A stretch of DNA of 37,200 nt from an uncultured Caryophanales bacterium (GCA_946404585.1 CAMJEC010000002.1:1-37200); one strand, 5' to 3'; shown: positions 1 through 8,381, numbered from the stretch's first letter. A program made the numbers and translations. Notes: generated by a model from the letters alone, not told the origin.

Positions 1-2
1 TC

Positions 3-1571
3 ACTGCGAAAGAAGCGAAGTCCGCTTCTAAAGCTAAGACTGATTTCTTATCAACCATGTCACATGATATTCGTACACCAATGAACGCTATTATTGGTTT
101 AACAGCGATTACAGAAAAGAATCTAGATGATAAAAAAGCAGTATCAGAAAACTTACGTAAGATCTCTTTAGCGAGTAATCACTTATTAACGTTAATCAAT
201 GACATATTGGATATTTCTAAAGTTGAAAGTGGCAAGATTAATCTCGTACCACAGACTTTCTCTATCGTGGAAACCGTTGAAAACTTAATGAATCTTTCCC
301 AACCAATGATTAAAGAAAAGAACATTGAGTTTGGTTTCCATATCAATAGAATGGAAAAAGAATATTTACATACCGACCAATTAAGATTGAATCAAATCTA
401 CATCAATATCCTTTCTAATGCGATTAAATACACTGAACCAAATGGTCGTGTCACTGTCGATATGAAGGAAGAAGAAAGTGAAAAAGAAGGCTGTGTAAAA
501 CTTACTTATATCGTTAGTGATACAGGTATTGGTATGTCTAAAGAATTTATGGCGCATCTATATCAACCATTCTCTAGACAAACTGATAGCCGTGTTAATA
601 GTATCCAAGGTACTGGCTTAGGTCTCGCTATTACTAAACAAATGGTGGACCTTATGGGAGGCACGATTGAATGCCAAAGTGAACAAGGAGTGGGCACAAC
701 ATTTACCGTTGTTTTAGATATTCCAACGGCTGAACATCAACGCGCTGAAATGAAACTTAGTGAAATGGATGTCTTAATTGTTGATGATGATGAAATCTTA
801 TTAGAAACCGCGGTTGATACATTACATTCTCTTGGCCTAAGAGCGGAACCTGCTAGTGGTGGTCTAGAAGCTTTAGGCATGATTAAACATCGAGAAGAAT
901 CAGGTAAGAATTACGATATCGTTATTCTTGATTTAAAGATGCCTGATTTAGATGGTATAGAAACTATTAAACGTATTCGTTCAGAAGTTAAATCCAATGT
1001 TCCTATCTTATTGATCTCTGCCTATTCTTGGTCAGATGTTGAAGAACAAGCTAAAGAAGCAGGCGTTAATGGCTTCTTAAGTAAACCATTATTCCGTTCT
1101 ACCTTATATAACAAGATTAGTGAAATACTTGGTGCTGAAGTAGAATCTATTGAACCTGAAAATGATTATAGTGACTTACAAGGTCTTAAAATCTTAGTAG
1201 CCGAAGATAACGATATTAACTGGGAGATTATTTCCACATTGTTATCAATGTATGGTATCACTTCTGAAAGAGCGGAAAATGGTCGTGTAGTAGTGGAGAA
1301 GATGAAAGAGGCTAAAGAAGGCGCTTATACATTAATCTTCATGGATATTCAAATGCCGGAAATGAACGGCTTAGATGCCACAAGAACAATTCGTAAATTA
1401 GATGACCCATGGGCGTCATCTATTCCAATTATCGCTATGACTGCGGATGCATTCGCGGAAAATATCGCTGAATGTTTAGCCGCTGGTATGAACGGACATA
1501 TTGCTAAACCTATTGACGTTAAACTTGTCATTAAAGAGATTCGAAGAATAAGGGAGAAATCAAAGAAATGA
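3..1571 (+). CDS. Hybrid sensor histidine kinase, 3' part (5' end outside the window)
   Basis: The reading frame is open from the window edge, so the sensor part and true start are missing. The ATG at 57 lies inside the phosphoacceptor helix and is not a start; codons before it read AKTDFLST and lead into MSHDIRTPMN. Numbering from that Met: phospho-His 3, N-box near Asn121, DTGIG at 155-159 and GTGLGL at 185-190 (HisKA plus HATPase_c). Two receiver domains follow. REC1 has DDD 243-245, Asp292 and Lys343; REC2 has Glu-Asp 383-384, Asp430, Thr462 and Lys484. Both keep the phosphorylation Asp and the Lys, so both look active. No HPt or output domain follows, so the phosphoryl group probably passes to a separate protein or stays within the kinase. 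The stop overlaps the start of the next gene (ATGA), implying translational coupling to the binding lipoprotein. The family assignment is firm; the signal sensed is unknown. Confidence 0.93.
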   Translation, partial: TAKEAKSASKAKTDFLSTMSHDIRTPMNAIIGLTAITEKNLDDKKAVSENLRKISLASNHLLTLINDILDISKVESGKINLVPQTFSIVETVENLMNLSQPMIKEKNIEFGFHINRMEKEYLHTDQLRLNQIYINILSNAIKYTEPNGRVTVDMKEEESEKEGCVKLTYIVSDTGIGMSKEFMAHLYQPFSRQTDSRVNSIQGTGLGLAITKQMVDLMGGTIECQSEQGVGTTFTVVLDIPTAEHQRAEMKLSEMDVLIVDDDEILLETAVDTLHSLGLRAEPASGGLEALGMIKHREESGKNYDIVILDLKMPDLDGIETIKRIRSEVKSNVPILLISAYSWSDVEEQAKEAGVNGFLSKPLFRSTLYNKISEILGAEVESIEPENDYSDLQGLKILVAEDNDINWEIISTLLSMYGITSERAENGRVVVEKMKEAKEGAYTLIFMDIQMPEMNGLDATRTIRKLDDPWASSIPIIAMTADAFAENIAECLAAGMNGHIAKPIDVKLVIKEIRRIREKSKK

Positions 1572-2845
1572 AAAAGTTAAACTGCCTTGCTATCAGTATT
1601 CTATCGGTAGCATTATTAGCTTCATGCGGGGGTAATGAGGCTAAAGAATTTAAACCAACATTAGATGTTGAAACAAAATGCAGCATCAGAGTAGTGGGTG
1701 ATTATGGTAACTTTGAAGCCTTAGAAGCGGAATTTGATCGTTTCAATTTTTACTATCCACATGTCACTCTTACTTATGAAAAACTTGATGACTATAACAA
1801 TAGTCTAGGGACAGTATTAGAGAGTGATAATAAGCCAAATATCTTCTTCTCCTATACATGGATGATGGGCAATGACAAATACAATAACGTTGTTTCCCAT
1901 ATGGAAGATTTATCAGACGCTAAATTGAAACTAGATTTGAACTGCTTACGTCAAAGTTTAGTTAATAAGACCGCTGAAGGTAAAGTCTTAATGGTGCCTG
2001 TCTTCTCTAGAACATATGGTACTTTAGTTAATAATGATCTCTTTAAAAAAGAGAACTTAAATATTCCAAATACTTGGAGTGAATTATTAAATGTTTCCGC
2101 TTCATTTAAAGAAAAGGGTTATAAGAGTCCAATGATGGGCTATAGCCTTAAATCATCTAGTTGCTTAATGTACACAATTGCTTATCCAGCATTTGTTGCT
2201 TCACTTGCAAAGAATCCAGAAGCTTTAGAAAAGGCTAATAGCTTAGACCCATCTGCGGGTGAATATATGCGTGAAGCATTAACCAAAGTGAAACAGCTTG
2301 TTGATAACGGTGTTGTTAATCTTGAAGAATGTGACAAGATTGAAGATAACTACACTAAGGTCATCTTACGTTTCTTTGAAGGTGATGTGCCTATGATGAT
2401 CTGCGCTGGCGACACAGTAAGTGGCACTAAGAAACGTGAAAGTCAATCTGAAGCCTATACTAAAAATCCATTTGATTATACATATATCCCAATTCCTTTA
2501 ACGGAAGAAGGCGGCTACTTTATGGATAGTCCATCCGTACAATTCTCCGTTAATAAGGACTGCAAAGATTTAGAAATGACTAATGAATTTATGCGTTTCT
2601 TAGTGAGTAAGCAAGAATTAAACAGCATGGCATCTTTAAAGCGTTTAGTGACTCCTACTAAGGAATTAACATTCGACAAAGTTTACGCTCCATTTGCAAA
2701 GGTTCCTACTTCCCATACCTTCTCTCCAGAAGTATTAGGTATTAAGGATCCATTAACTGTGCAAATTAGAAATGCTTCATTCAAAGTTGCTAAAGGTCAG
2801 ATGACTATTGATGAAGCCGTTAATAGTTACGGGAGCATCGAGTAA
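1568..2845 (+). CDS. Extracellular solute-binding lipoprotein (sugar-type, SBP family 1 flavour)
   Basis: This 425-residue protein has a lipoprotein signal peptide ending in the lipobox LASC, with Cys20 as the lipid-anchored residue. The body reads like an ABC-type carbohydrate-binding protein: an early segment of the type NFEALEAEFDRF, then PNIFFSYTWMMG, VLMVPVFSRTYGTLVNND and a lobe with FEGDVPMMICAGD. Length is normal for the class. No permease or ATPase gene lies next to it. Its ATG overlaps the stop of the hybrid histidine kinase by 4 nt, so the two are translated together. I infer that it may present a ligand to the kinase sensor domain rather than feed a transporter. It could still serve a permease encoded elsewhere. 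The ligand cannot be told from the sequence. Confidence 0.82.
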   Translation: MKKLNCLAISILSVALLASCGGNEAKEFKPTLDVETKCSIRVVGDYGNFEALEAEFDRFNFYYPHVTLTYEKLDDYNNSLGTVLESDNKPNIFFSYTWMMGNDKYNNVVSHMEDLSDAKLKLDLNCLRQSLVNKTAEGKVLMVPVFSRTYGTLVNNDLFKKENLNIPNTWSELLNVSASFKEKGYKSPMMGYSLKSSSCLMYTIAYPAFVASLAKNPEALEKANSLDPSAGEYMREALTKVKQLVDNGVVNLEECDKIEDNYTKVILRFFEGDVPMMICAGDTVSGTKKRESQSEAYTKNPFDYTYIPIPLTEEGGYFMDSPSVQFSVNKDCKDLEMTNEFMRFLVSKQELNSMASLKRLVTPTKELTFDKVYAPFAKVPTSHTFSPEVLGIKDPLTVQIRNASFKVAKGQMTIDEAVNSYGSIE

Positions 2846-2874
2846 AGAATTAAGTTTAAATTAATTTGAAAGAG

Positions 2875-2880
2875 TATAAT
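2875..2880 (+). promoter_or_regulatory. Candidate -10 box of the membrane GGDEF gene
   Basis: A perfect TATAAT lies 10 nt before the ATG at 2891. No Shine-Dalgarno is present in between, so the transcript would have almost no 5' leader. The -35 region is weak (TTAAGT about 19 nt upstream). Confidence 0.5.
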
Positions 2881-2890
2881 AGATAAGCAT

Positions 2891-3913
2891 ATGGCTTTAA
2901 ATAACAATACAGGCACATATTATCGTACGATTAGAAATACTTGCTTATTCGCAAATATTGCGTATATTTTCTTACGCCTTATTTATTTAGTTATTTTTAT
3001 TGTTAGTAAAGCCTACGCGCTTATTTGGATTGATGCGGTATCAATTCTTATCTATTTATTCTGTTTCTTTCTTCTTAAGAAGAGGAAATATTACTTATAT
3101 GCCTTATTGTGTGGTAATGAATACTTTGTCTTTATCATCACCACGACAATAATGCTTGGCTTTAATAGTGGTTTCCATCTTTATTTAATTGGTCTATGTG
3201 TTGTTTCATTCTTCACTACATATTTCTCTAAGAATAAGAACATTAAAGGCTCAATAGCATGGGTGGGTTTATCATTAATAATCTATTTAACTCTTTATTT
3301 CATTACACGCTTTAATCAGCCACTTTATCCAATTAACGAAATAGTGGAGATGGTCTTATTTGTTGGTCATGCCTTTATCGCATTCTTCTACGTCGCATTC
3401 TATCTAGTGATATTTGTTAAATACACATTATCTTTGGAAAAGAAGATTATGAATGAATCTAGAACCGACGAATTAACGCAGATCGCTAATAGATATGGTT
3501 TATATGATTATTTCAATCAAGAAGAACATAAAGAATCCAAAGTCTTAGCGTTATTTGATATCGATGACTTTAAATTGATTAATGATAAATATGGTCACGC
3601 CGCTGGTGACTATATCCTTAAAAGAGTGGCGGAATTAAGCACTGCCACATTACCAGGTTCATTTGTCTGCCGTTATGGTGGTGAAGAATTTGTCACGGTT
3701 GTTAATAATGATAATTACTTTGAAACACTAGAAAACTTAAGAAAGACTTTTGAAAACGAAGTCTTTGAATTCGAAGGTAAAAAACATAAGATCACTATCA
3801 CCATAGGCGCTACTGTCTATGAAAAAGATATGACATTAGAGAAATGGGTCAGCTCCGCGGATGAAAGGATGTATCTAGGTAAGAACTCTGGCAAGAATAA
3901 AGTTGTCATCTAA
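2891..3913 (+). CDS. Membrane-bound diguanylate cyclase (GGDEF domain)
   Basis: The 340-residue protein has about six hydrophobic segments between residues 18 and 178, then a cytoplasmic GGDEF domain from about 190 to the end. Visible landmarks are DELTQIANR at 193-201, the metal-binding region LFDIDDFKLINDKYGH around 221-236, and the signature GGEEF at 263-267, an active-site variant known from functional cyclases. It should make c-di-GMP from two GTP. No RxxD inhibitory site is seen five residues before the signature, so product inhibition through that site is not expected. It follows the kinase/lipoprotein pair by 45 nt but has its own TATAAT box. Its membrane part matches no sensor domain that I recognise. 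A Rho-independent terminator follows. Confidence 0.92.
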   Translation: MALNNNTGTYYRTIRNTCLFANIAYIFLRLIYLVIFIVSKAYALIWIDAVSILIYLFCFFLLKKRKYYLYALLCGNEYFVFIITTTIMLGFNSGFHLYLIGLCVVSFFTTYFSKNKNIKGSIAWVGLSLIIYLTLYFITRFNQPLYPINEIVEMVLFVGHAFIAFFYVAFYLVIFVKYTLSLEKKIMNESRTDELTQIANRYGLYDYFNQEEHKESKVLALFDIDDFKLINDKYGHAAGDYILKRVAELSTATLPGSFVCRYGGEEFVTVVNNDNYFETLENLRKTFENEVFEFEGKKHKITITIGATVYEKDMTLEKWVSSADERMYLGKNSGKNKVVI

Positions 3914-3945
3914 TCAAATAATTGCTTATAAATATTAAAAAATGT

Positions 3946-3975
3946 AACGGAGAGTAATTTCTGTTATTTTTTTAT
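3946..3975 (+). terminator. Rho-independent terminator after the GGDEF gene
   Basis: AACGGAGA and TTTCTGTT form an 8-bp stem that includes two G-U pairs, with a GTAA loop. A T-rich tail (ATTTTTTTATTT) follows. It closes the transcript ending at 3913. Confidence 0.72.
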
Positions 3976-4004
3976 TTAAGCGACATGGTTATGATAATTA
4001 AGTT

Positions 4005-4112
4005 AATGTAAGGTTATACCTGACAAAAATATTGTGAAAATTCCAGCACTATCTTGGTAGAAGTATGAACCTTACATGTCTTAAAATTGTGCCGAAATGG
4101 AGGAGTAGTGGT
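4005..4112 (+). promoter_or_regulatory. Conserved leader/promoter block with palindromic operator (copy A)
   Basis: This block upstream of the Xre-type gene aligns almost end to end with the sequence upstream of the lipoprotein gene that starts at 13489 on the minus strand. Shared parts are AATGTAAGGTT..ACCTGACAA (from 4005), then ATCTTGGTAGAAG.ATGAAC at 4051-4070, then a stretch with ACATG and TAAAATTG. A promoter fits as TTCCAG (4041-4046), 17 nt, TATGAA (4064-4069). A dyad centred on TCT (4052-4054) lies between these boxes. In this copy the dyad is imperfect: ACTA/TGGT contains one G-T pair. A dyad between -35 and -10 is a classic repressor position. The ATG at 4065 lies within the -10 box and is probably not a start. 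Confidence 0.6.
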
Positions 4113-4958
4113 ATGAAACTATTCGACAAAATTAGAATCCTAAGAAAAGCGCGTGGTCTTTCCCAAGAACAACTTGGTTATAGTTTATCTAGAGTTAATA
4201 AAGATGGTATCTCACGTCAAACAGTCTCTGATTGGGAAAATGGTAAGTTTGAACCTAAGTTAGAAAACATCAGAGATCTAGCGGAAGTGTTTAATGTTTC
4301 GTTTGACGCTTTACTTGATGAATCAGTGGATTTAGAAAATGAAAAAGTCTTAGAAGCTGTATTAAATAAAAAGCCATATGAAAAAGAAAAAGAATATGAA
4401 AATGAAGAACAAATTGTAGCGCCTAAGACAGAAAGAAAAAGAATTACATTTAAAGAACTAGCCGTCTTACTTATTAGTTGTTTCTTTACTTTTCTAGGCG
4501 TTTGGAATATGGTCGGATATATTTTAAGCCTCATCGAGATTTCTTCATTTGAATACGCTGGTGGGCTATTGATGAACATTGCTATTCAATTAGTGTTCTT
4601 AGGTATATTTGGTGTTGCTTTTGCTTTCACTATCAATGCGATATTTAGAAATAAGAGTCTTAAAGCACCATTGATTTTGTTGATTATTGGTACTGGCCTT
4701 TATTTTGCACTTGATACTTATATTGGAATACGCTCTTTAATAATGCACTTTGATGAACATATGAAAGGGGCAAGCTCTTATCGTGTAAACGGCTATCCTT
4801 CAACATATGAAAAAATGGTAGCTGGCGCAATTGTACGCGTTGCTTATGCTGAAATAGTGAGTGCTGCCTTCTTAGTGGCTTCCATCTTGCTCTTTGTTTC
4901 TTACAGAAAGCAACAAAAAATAGAGGTAATGAAAACTACCGCCGCTGAAGTATATTAG
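4113..4958 (+). CDS. Xre-family HTH regulator with C-terminal membrane segments
   Basis: The start at 4113 is chosen because GGAGGAGTAG precedes it and because the N-terminus MKLFDKIRILRKARGLSQEQ is the usual start of a Cro/C1-type HTH. The HTH covers about residues 4-65, with SRQTVSDWENGKFEPKLENI as recognition and following helices. An acidic, Lys/Glu-rich linker (about 75-110) leads to four hydrophobic segments that fill the rest of the 281 residues. A DNA-binding domain tied to the membrane suggests a regulator that reports a membrane or envelope state, although similar proteins are often of unknown function. Its upstream block carries the same palindrome as the lipoprotein genes at 12626-13489 and 14589-15515, so autoregulation and control of that family are plausible. 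Its 3' end overlaps the convergent HD-GYP gene by 4 nt. Confidence 0.85.
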   Translation: MKLFDKIRILRKARGLSQEQLGYSLSRVNKDGISRQTVSDWENGKFEPKLENIRDLAEVFNVSFDALLDESVDLENEKVLEAVLNKKPYEKEKEYENEEQIVAPKTERKRITFKELAVLLISCFFTFLGVWNMVGYILSLIEISSFEYAGGLLMNIAIQLVFLGIFGVAFAFTINAIFRNKSLKAPLILLIIGTGLYFALDTYIGIRSLIMHFDEHMKGASSYRVNGYPSTYEKMVAGAIVRVAYAEIVSAAFLVASILLFVSYRKQQKIEVMKTTAAEVY

Positions 4959-6163
4959 TTCTGCTGCACAATCTCTAAGAAGATAGGCCCTAGTTCAGGA
5001 TCGAACTGTGTGCCAATTCCTTCTCTTATAATTTGTATAGCCTTCTCTCTTGGGAAGGCTTCTTTATATGGCCTTTTAGAAATAAGAGCGTCATAAACAT
5101 CTGCGAGAGACATAATTCTAGCTTCTAATGGTATATCTTCACCTTTTAAGCCTTCTGGATAACCAGTACCATCGTATCTTTCATGATGATATTTAGCGAT
5201 GTTAATCGCCACATTAATATAATTCTTATCATCAACATTACGCATACTGTTTTGAATGACCTTAGCCCCATAATCAGTATGTTTTTTCATAATGTCATAT
5301 TCTTCAGGAGTTAACTTTCCTGGTTTATTTAATATGCTATCTGGAATCTTAATCTTACCTAAGTCATGGATAGGGGCCGCCATAACGACATTTCTAAAAT
5401 ATAGACGTGGGTATTTAGAATATTTTTCTTTCTTTCTAATCTTTTCTACAAGCATAGATACATAGCTTTCAGTTCTCACGATGTGACCACCTGTGGTCTC
5501 ATCTCTTTCTTCAACCGCTGCGGCTAAGCTTGTAATTAAGTTATTTTGAATTCTTTCAATACGAATACCGTGTGAAATTTCTTTGACATTTCTATAACAA
5601 ACAACAGAATAAATAATTAAACCAATAAGAGTGAAAGTGATGCAGTTAACACAATCTAATTTAAATGCATTAGGTTCTTTATAATAAGAAGAACAAATTA
5701 GATAACCAATGCATTCACTAATCATGAAGCCATACATTCTAATTGGTCGATCATCTATAGCAATTGGTAATAATGAAATAAAAACGATAACACTAGTCGC
5801 AGGCATCGCTGCATTACTAGCTTGAGTGGACAATAATACTGCATAAATAATCGTTAAAGTCATTTGGCCATAACAAACAGCGAAAGAGAAATAAGCATTC
5901 TTAAATCTTCTACCAAATGTCATGACCACTAAATAGATAACGATACTACCCACTAAAAGCATGATATAAGGGGCAAGGGTATCAGTTTCGGTGAATAAAT
6001 CCACGATTAAAAGAATAAGACTGAAGGCTGCGCTTAGTAATGATGTAATCTTTAATACGCGTCTGTTTCTAGCCCAGACTATTGCTTTAATTTCGTTATA
6101 GTCTTTACGTGGAATACCACAAAAGAATAGATAGTTAATAAGTCCGGTAAAAATTTTTTTCAC
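4955..6163 (-). CDS. Membrane-bound HD-GYP phosphodiesterase
   Basis: This 402-residue protein starts with GTG (6161-6163 on the plus strand, read in reverse). Six or so hydrophobic segments fill residues 40-190; a helix with RIERIQNNLITSLAAAVEERD follows, then the HD-GYP domain. Catalytic and metal landmarks are His227, HD at 266-267 (HDLGKIKIPD), His295 (KKHTDYG) and YHHERYDGTGYP at 325-336. These are the complete motifs of enzymes that hydrolyse c-di-GMP. It opposes the two GGDEF proteins encoded nearby. No Shine-Dalgarno precedes the GTG; a TATAAT box lies only 7 nt away, so translation is probably leaderless. The 3' end overlaps the convergent regulator gene by 4 nt, so transcripts from both strands would overlap. 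Confidence 0.93.
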   Translation of the reverse strand: MKKIFTGLINYLFFCGIPRKDYNEIKAIVWARNRRVLKITSLLSAAFSLILLIVDLFTETDTLAPYIMLLVGSIVIYLVVMTFGRRFKNAYFSFAVCYGQMTLTIIYAVLLSTQASNAAMPATSVIVFISLLPIAIDDRPIRMYGFMISECIGYLICSSYYKEPNAFKLDCVNCITFTLIGLIIYSVVCYRNVKEISHGIRIERIQNNLITSLAAAVEERDETTGGHIVRTESYVSMLVEKIRKKEKYSKYPRLYFRNVVMAAPIHDLGKIKIPDSILNKPGKLTPEEYDIMKKHTDYGAKVIQNSMRNVDDKNYINVAINIAKYHHERYDGTGYPEGLKGEDIPLEARIMSLADVYDALISKRPYKEAFPREKAIQIIREGIGTQFDPELGPIFLEIVQQN

Positions 6164-6170
6164 GATAAAA

Positions 6171-6176
6171 ATTATA
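6171..6176 (-). promoter_or_regulatory. -10 box of the HD-GYP gene (leaderless type)
   Basis: Read on the minus strand this is TATAAT followed by 7 nt and the GTG start codon. There is no ribosome-binding site, so transcription would begin at or next to the start codon. Confidence 0.55.
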
Positions 6177-6302
6177 AAGGAAAAAATAATAAGAAAAATA
6201 GACCAACTTTCAATTTGAGAACGACACTTTCATTATTTTGTCTGAATCGAAAAAAATAGATAGAAATGAATACAAAAATATGACGACTATGCTATTTGAT
6301 TC

Positions 6303-6330
6303 AAAAGTTCCGATATTTATAGAACTTTTT
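6303..6330 (+). other. Hairpin between the HD-GYP gene and the tandem small genes
   Basis: AAAAGTTC (6303-6310) and GAACTTTT (6322-6329) form a perfect 8-bp stem with an 11-nt loop, 35 nt before the first small gene. The tail is not a clean T-run, so it may be an attenuator or operator rather than a terminator. The rest of the intergenic stretch 6177-6302 shows nothing that I recognise. Confidence 0.4.
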
Positions 6331-6354
6331 ATCAATTTTATTAATAATAAAGTT

Positions 6355-6401
6355 GGTGATAAATATGAAAAGAGAAAACGCCGCAAAAAGATACTATAAA
6401 A
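6355..6401 (+). repeat. 47-nt direct repeat, copy 1 (RBS and first codons)
   Basis: The sequence from GGTGATAAATATG through the first 12 codons is identical to 6810-6856. It covers the ribosome-binding site and the N-terminus MKRENAAKRYYK, which points to tandem duplication of the whole gene. Confidence 0.9.
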
Positions 6402-6808
6402 GAGCATTACTTATTTACGTCCTGATTTCGATTCCGGTGATTTTACTTTTCTTTCTTTTTGCGATTCCATATTTTGCTAATGGAGACATTTACAGCAAAA
6501 TCGTTATATTTCCAATTGTCTATACAGTCGTTATCATTCCCTTCATAATCTACTACCTTGTTAAATTTATCCATTATTCGAATGTAATATTCATCAATAT
6601 TAAGAAAGGTAAAGTTGTTAATAGTGAATCATTTAACTATGGCCGTTATGGTACATATGTTGGTTTCGTCGTGGAATATGAAGATGAAATTGGTGACAAA
6701 CATAGAGTCACCACCAAACACTGTCACCGTCGAGCGGATGGCTATTTTGGTGTCACTGTAACAGTGGGCCAAGATCCATCAACTGGCGAATGGATTATTC
6801 TTGAATAG
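6365..6808 (+). CDS. Small membrane protein, tandem paralogue 1
   Basis: I do not recognise the family. The start at 6365 is chosen because the same GGTGATAAATATG context is used by the neighbour; the upstream in-frame TTG is less likely. The 147 residues show a basic N-terminus (MKRENAAKRYYKR), two hydrophobic segments (about 14-38 and 45-68), then a cytosolic or external domain of about 80 residues, probably beta-rich. That domain ends with TTKHCHRRADGYFGVTVTVG and EWIILE. The C-terminal pattern KHxHxRADGYxG...VGxDPxxxEWIxLE is conserved in the paralogue, so the soluble domain is under selection. It has only loose resemblance to DUF3592-like membrane proteins, with a two-helix anchor followed by a small beta domain. 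Function is unknown. Confidence 0.75.
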   Translation: MKRENAAKRYYKRALLIYVLISIPVILLFFLFAIPYFANGDIYSKIVIFPIVYTVVIIPFIIYYLVKFIHYSNVIFINIKKGKVVNSESFNYGRYGTYVGFVVEYEDEIGDKHRVTTKHCHRRADGYFGVTVTVGQDPSTGEWIILE

Positions 6809-6809
6809 A

Positions 6810-6856
6810 GGTGATAAATATGAAAAGAGAAAACGCCGCAAAAAGATACTATAAAA
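6810..6856 (+). repeat. 47-nt direct repeat, copy 2
   Basis: Identical to 6355-6401 and in the same position relative to its gene. Confidence 0.9.
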
Positions 6857-7263
6857 ACAACATGATTATAGTGATTGCTGTTTTTGCGCCGCTCGTATTT
6901 TTGTCTTACCTCCTCCCTCTTTCTTTTATAATTTCACGGGGACCAGATTATGCGATACTTTGGATTTTTCCAATTATTATGACCATAGCGCCTTTACCAT
7001 TTATCATTTATTACGCAGCGCAATATATTCACTACGCAAATGTATACTTCACTGAAATCCAAATGGCGGAAGTGTTTGATTGTGACACTATTCAAAAGGG
7101 AAGATTTGGTCCTTTTATTGGCTTTTTTGTAAGAATCCAACATAAAGGGAAAACCGCTACAGTCTGTACCAAACACGTTCATCAGAGAGCGGATGGCTAT
7201 ATTGGTAGTCGAGTTGAGGTTGGTTTTGACCCAAAAAGATATGAATGGATTGTCCTTGAATAG
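6820..7263 (+). CDS. Small membrane protein, tandem paralogue 2
   Basis: It is also 147 residues and aligns over its whole length with the gene just upstream. The first 12 residues are identical even at DNA level, two membrane segments follow, and the C-terminal domain contains CTKHVHQRADGYIG and EWIVLE. Between these ends the two proteins have diverged strongly. AGAGGTGATAAATATG supplies the ribosome-binding site and overlaps the end region of the first gene (its stop is at 6806-6808), so the pair is probably one transcription unit. Function is unknown. A divergent pair with an identical 5' end suggests either gene conversion or strong selection on the start region. Confidence 0.75.
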   Translation: MKRENAAKRYYKNNMIIVIAVFAPLVFLSYLLPLSFIISRGPDYAILWIFPIIMTIAPLPFIIYYAAQYIHYANVYFTEIQMAEVFDCDTIQKGRFGPFIGFFVRIQHKGKTATVCTKHVHQRADGYIGSRVEVGFDPKRYEWIVLE

Positions 7264-7295
7264 CATTTTAGGATGAAATTTTTTACAGTATGTTT

Positions 7296-7301
7296 TATAC
7301 T
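7296..7301 (+). promoter_or_regulatory. -10 box of the second GGDEF gene (leaderless type)
   Basis: TATACT is followed by 6 nt and an ATG at 7308. An ATG further upstream at 7290 would place this box inside the coding region, so 7308 is the better start. Confidence 0.5.
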
Positions 7302-7307
7302 ATTAAC

Positions 7308-8381
7308 ATGTTTTTAGACATGTTCGAACAGTACATATTACAAAACTGGATACTCATATTAATACTATTTGCCTTCATTGTTTTCTTAATTTCTACCGCG
7401 TTAATCGATAAAAAAGCGACAAGAAGACTATTCTTTTTAATCGGTGAAATCTTTGTTTTATCACTATGTGTTTTCATTGAATTTTATTTTGCAGATGATA
7501 TCAAATATCGCCTTTTAAGAACAATACTAATGGCGGTTAGATATAGTGCGGCGCCTATTTTATTGGCCCACGTTATCTTTACAGTGGTTAAACGAATGAA
7601 ACCGCTTGTTTTCATTCCTGCAGGTGTACTTGCCATCTTGGATATTGTTTCTATCCCTACTGGTATTGTCTTCGCTATTAATGATGAAAATGGTTTAGTA
7701 AGAGGTCCTTTAGGATTTTTACCATTTATCATCGCCGCTTTATACTGTGCTTTCTTAATCTTCATTCTTATTAAACGCAGCAATAAACGTTTAATAGAAA
7801 TCATTCCTATCGCCTTATTAGCGTTATCATTTATTTCTTGTATTGTATTCCCATTTATCTTCCGTTCTAACTTTGCCCAAATCTTCTGCCCAACCATCGC
7901 AGTGGCTTTATTTATTTACTATGTCTTCTCTATTCTCTTATTAGTGAAGAAAGATGCCTTAACAGGCTTACTTAATAGACAAGCCTATTATTCTGAAACA
8001 AGTAGAGCATATAAAGACATCACCGCGATTGTATCTATTGATATGAACGGCTTAAAGAAAATTAATGATACTTATGGTCACCAAGCTGGTGATGAAGCAT
8101 TAATTACTTTAGCCATTTGTTTCAAAAGATCATGTAATGTTAGACAATCTGCTTACCGTATGGGTGGTGATGAATTTGCCATTGTCTGTTATAAGAACAC
8201 TGAAGAAGAAGTTCTTAAATTAATTGAAAGAATTAATGAACATGTCGGTAAGACAAAATATACATGTTCCATCGGTTATTGTTTCCAAAAGGATGGTCGT
8301 ATCGAACTTGATGAACTATTAAAAGTATCCGATGAAAAAATGTATCAAAACAAAGCGGAATATTATAAAACAAATCAATAA
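7308..8381 (+). CDS. Membrane-bound diguanylate cyclase (GGDEF domain)
   Basis: With the start at 7308 the protein has 357 residues. Seven or so hydrophobic segments (about residues 12-213) resemble the multi-helix input domains of membrane cyclases. The GGDEF domain begins at KDALTGLLNRQAYY (about 215), followed by the metal region SIDMNGLKKINDTYGH and the canonical GGDEF at about 286-290. It should synthesise c-di-GMP. As in the other cyclase here, no RxxD inhibitory site precedes the signature. No Shine-Dalgarno precedes the ATG and a TATACT box lies 6 nt upstream. A terminator follows directly after the stop. The domain call is firm; the input signal is not known. Confidence 0.92.
   Translation: MFLDMFEQYILQNWILILILFAFIVFLISTALIDKKATRRLFFLIGEIFVLSLCVFIEFYFADDIKYRLLRTILMAVRYSAAPILLAHVIFTVVKRMKPLVFIPAGVLAILDIVSIPTGIVFAINDENGLVRGPLGFLPFIIAALYCAFLIFILIKRSNKRLIEIIPIALLALSFISCIVFPFIFRSNFAQIFCPTIAVALFIYYVFSILLLVKKDALTGLLNRQAYYSETSRAYKDITAIVSIDMNGLKKINDTYGHQAGDEALITLAICFKRSCNVRQSAYRMGGDEFAIVCYKNTEEEVLKLIERINEHVGKTKYTCSIGYCFQKDGRIELDELLKVSDEKMYQNKAEYYKTNQ

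Noticed and set aside
4065..4112. Earlier ATG at 4065 as the start of the Xre regulator
   Set aside because: It lies in the conserved promoter block, overlaps the candidate -10 box, and adds 16 residues unlike any HTH N-terminus. A strong ribosome-binding site precedes 4113.
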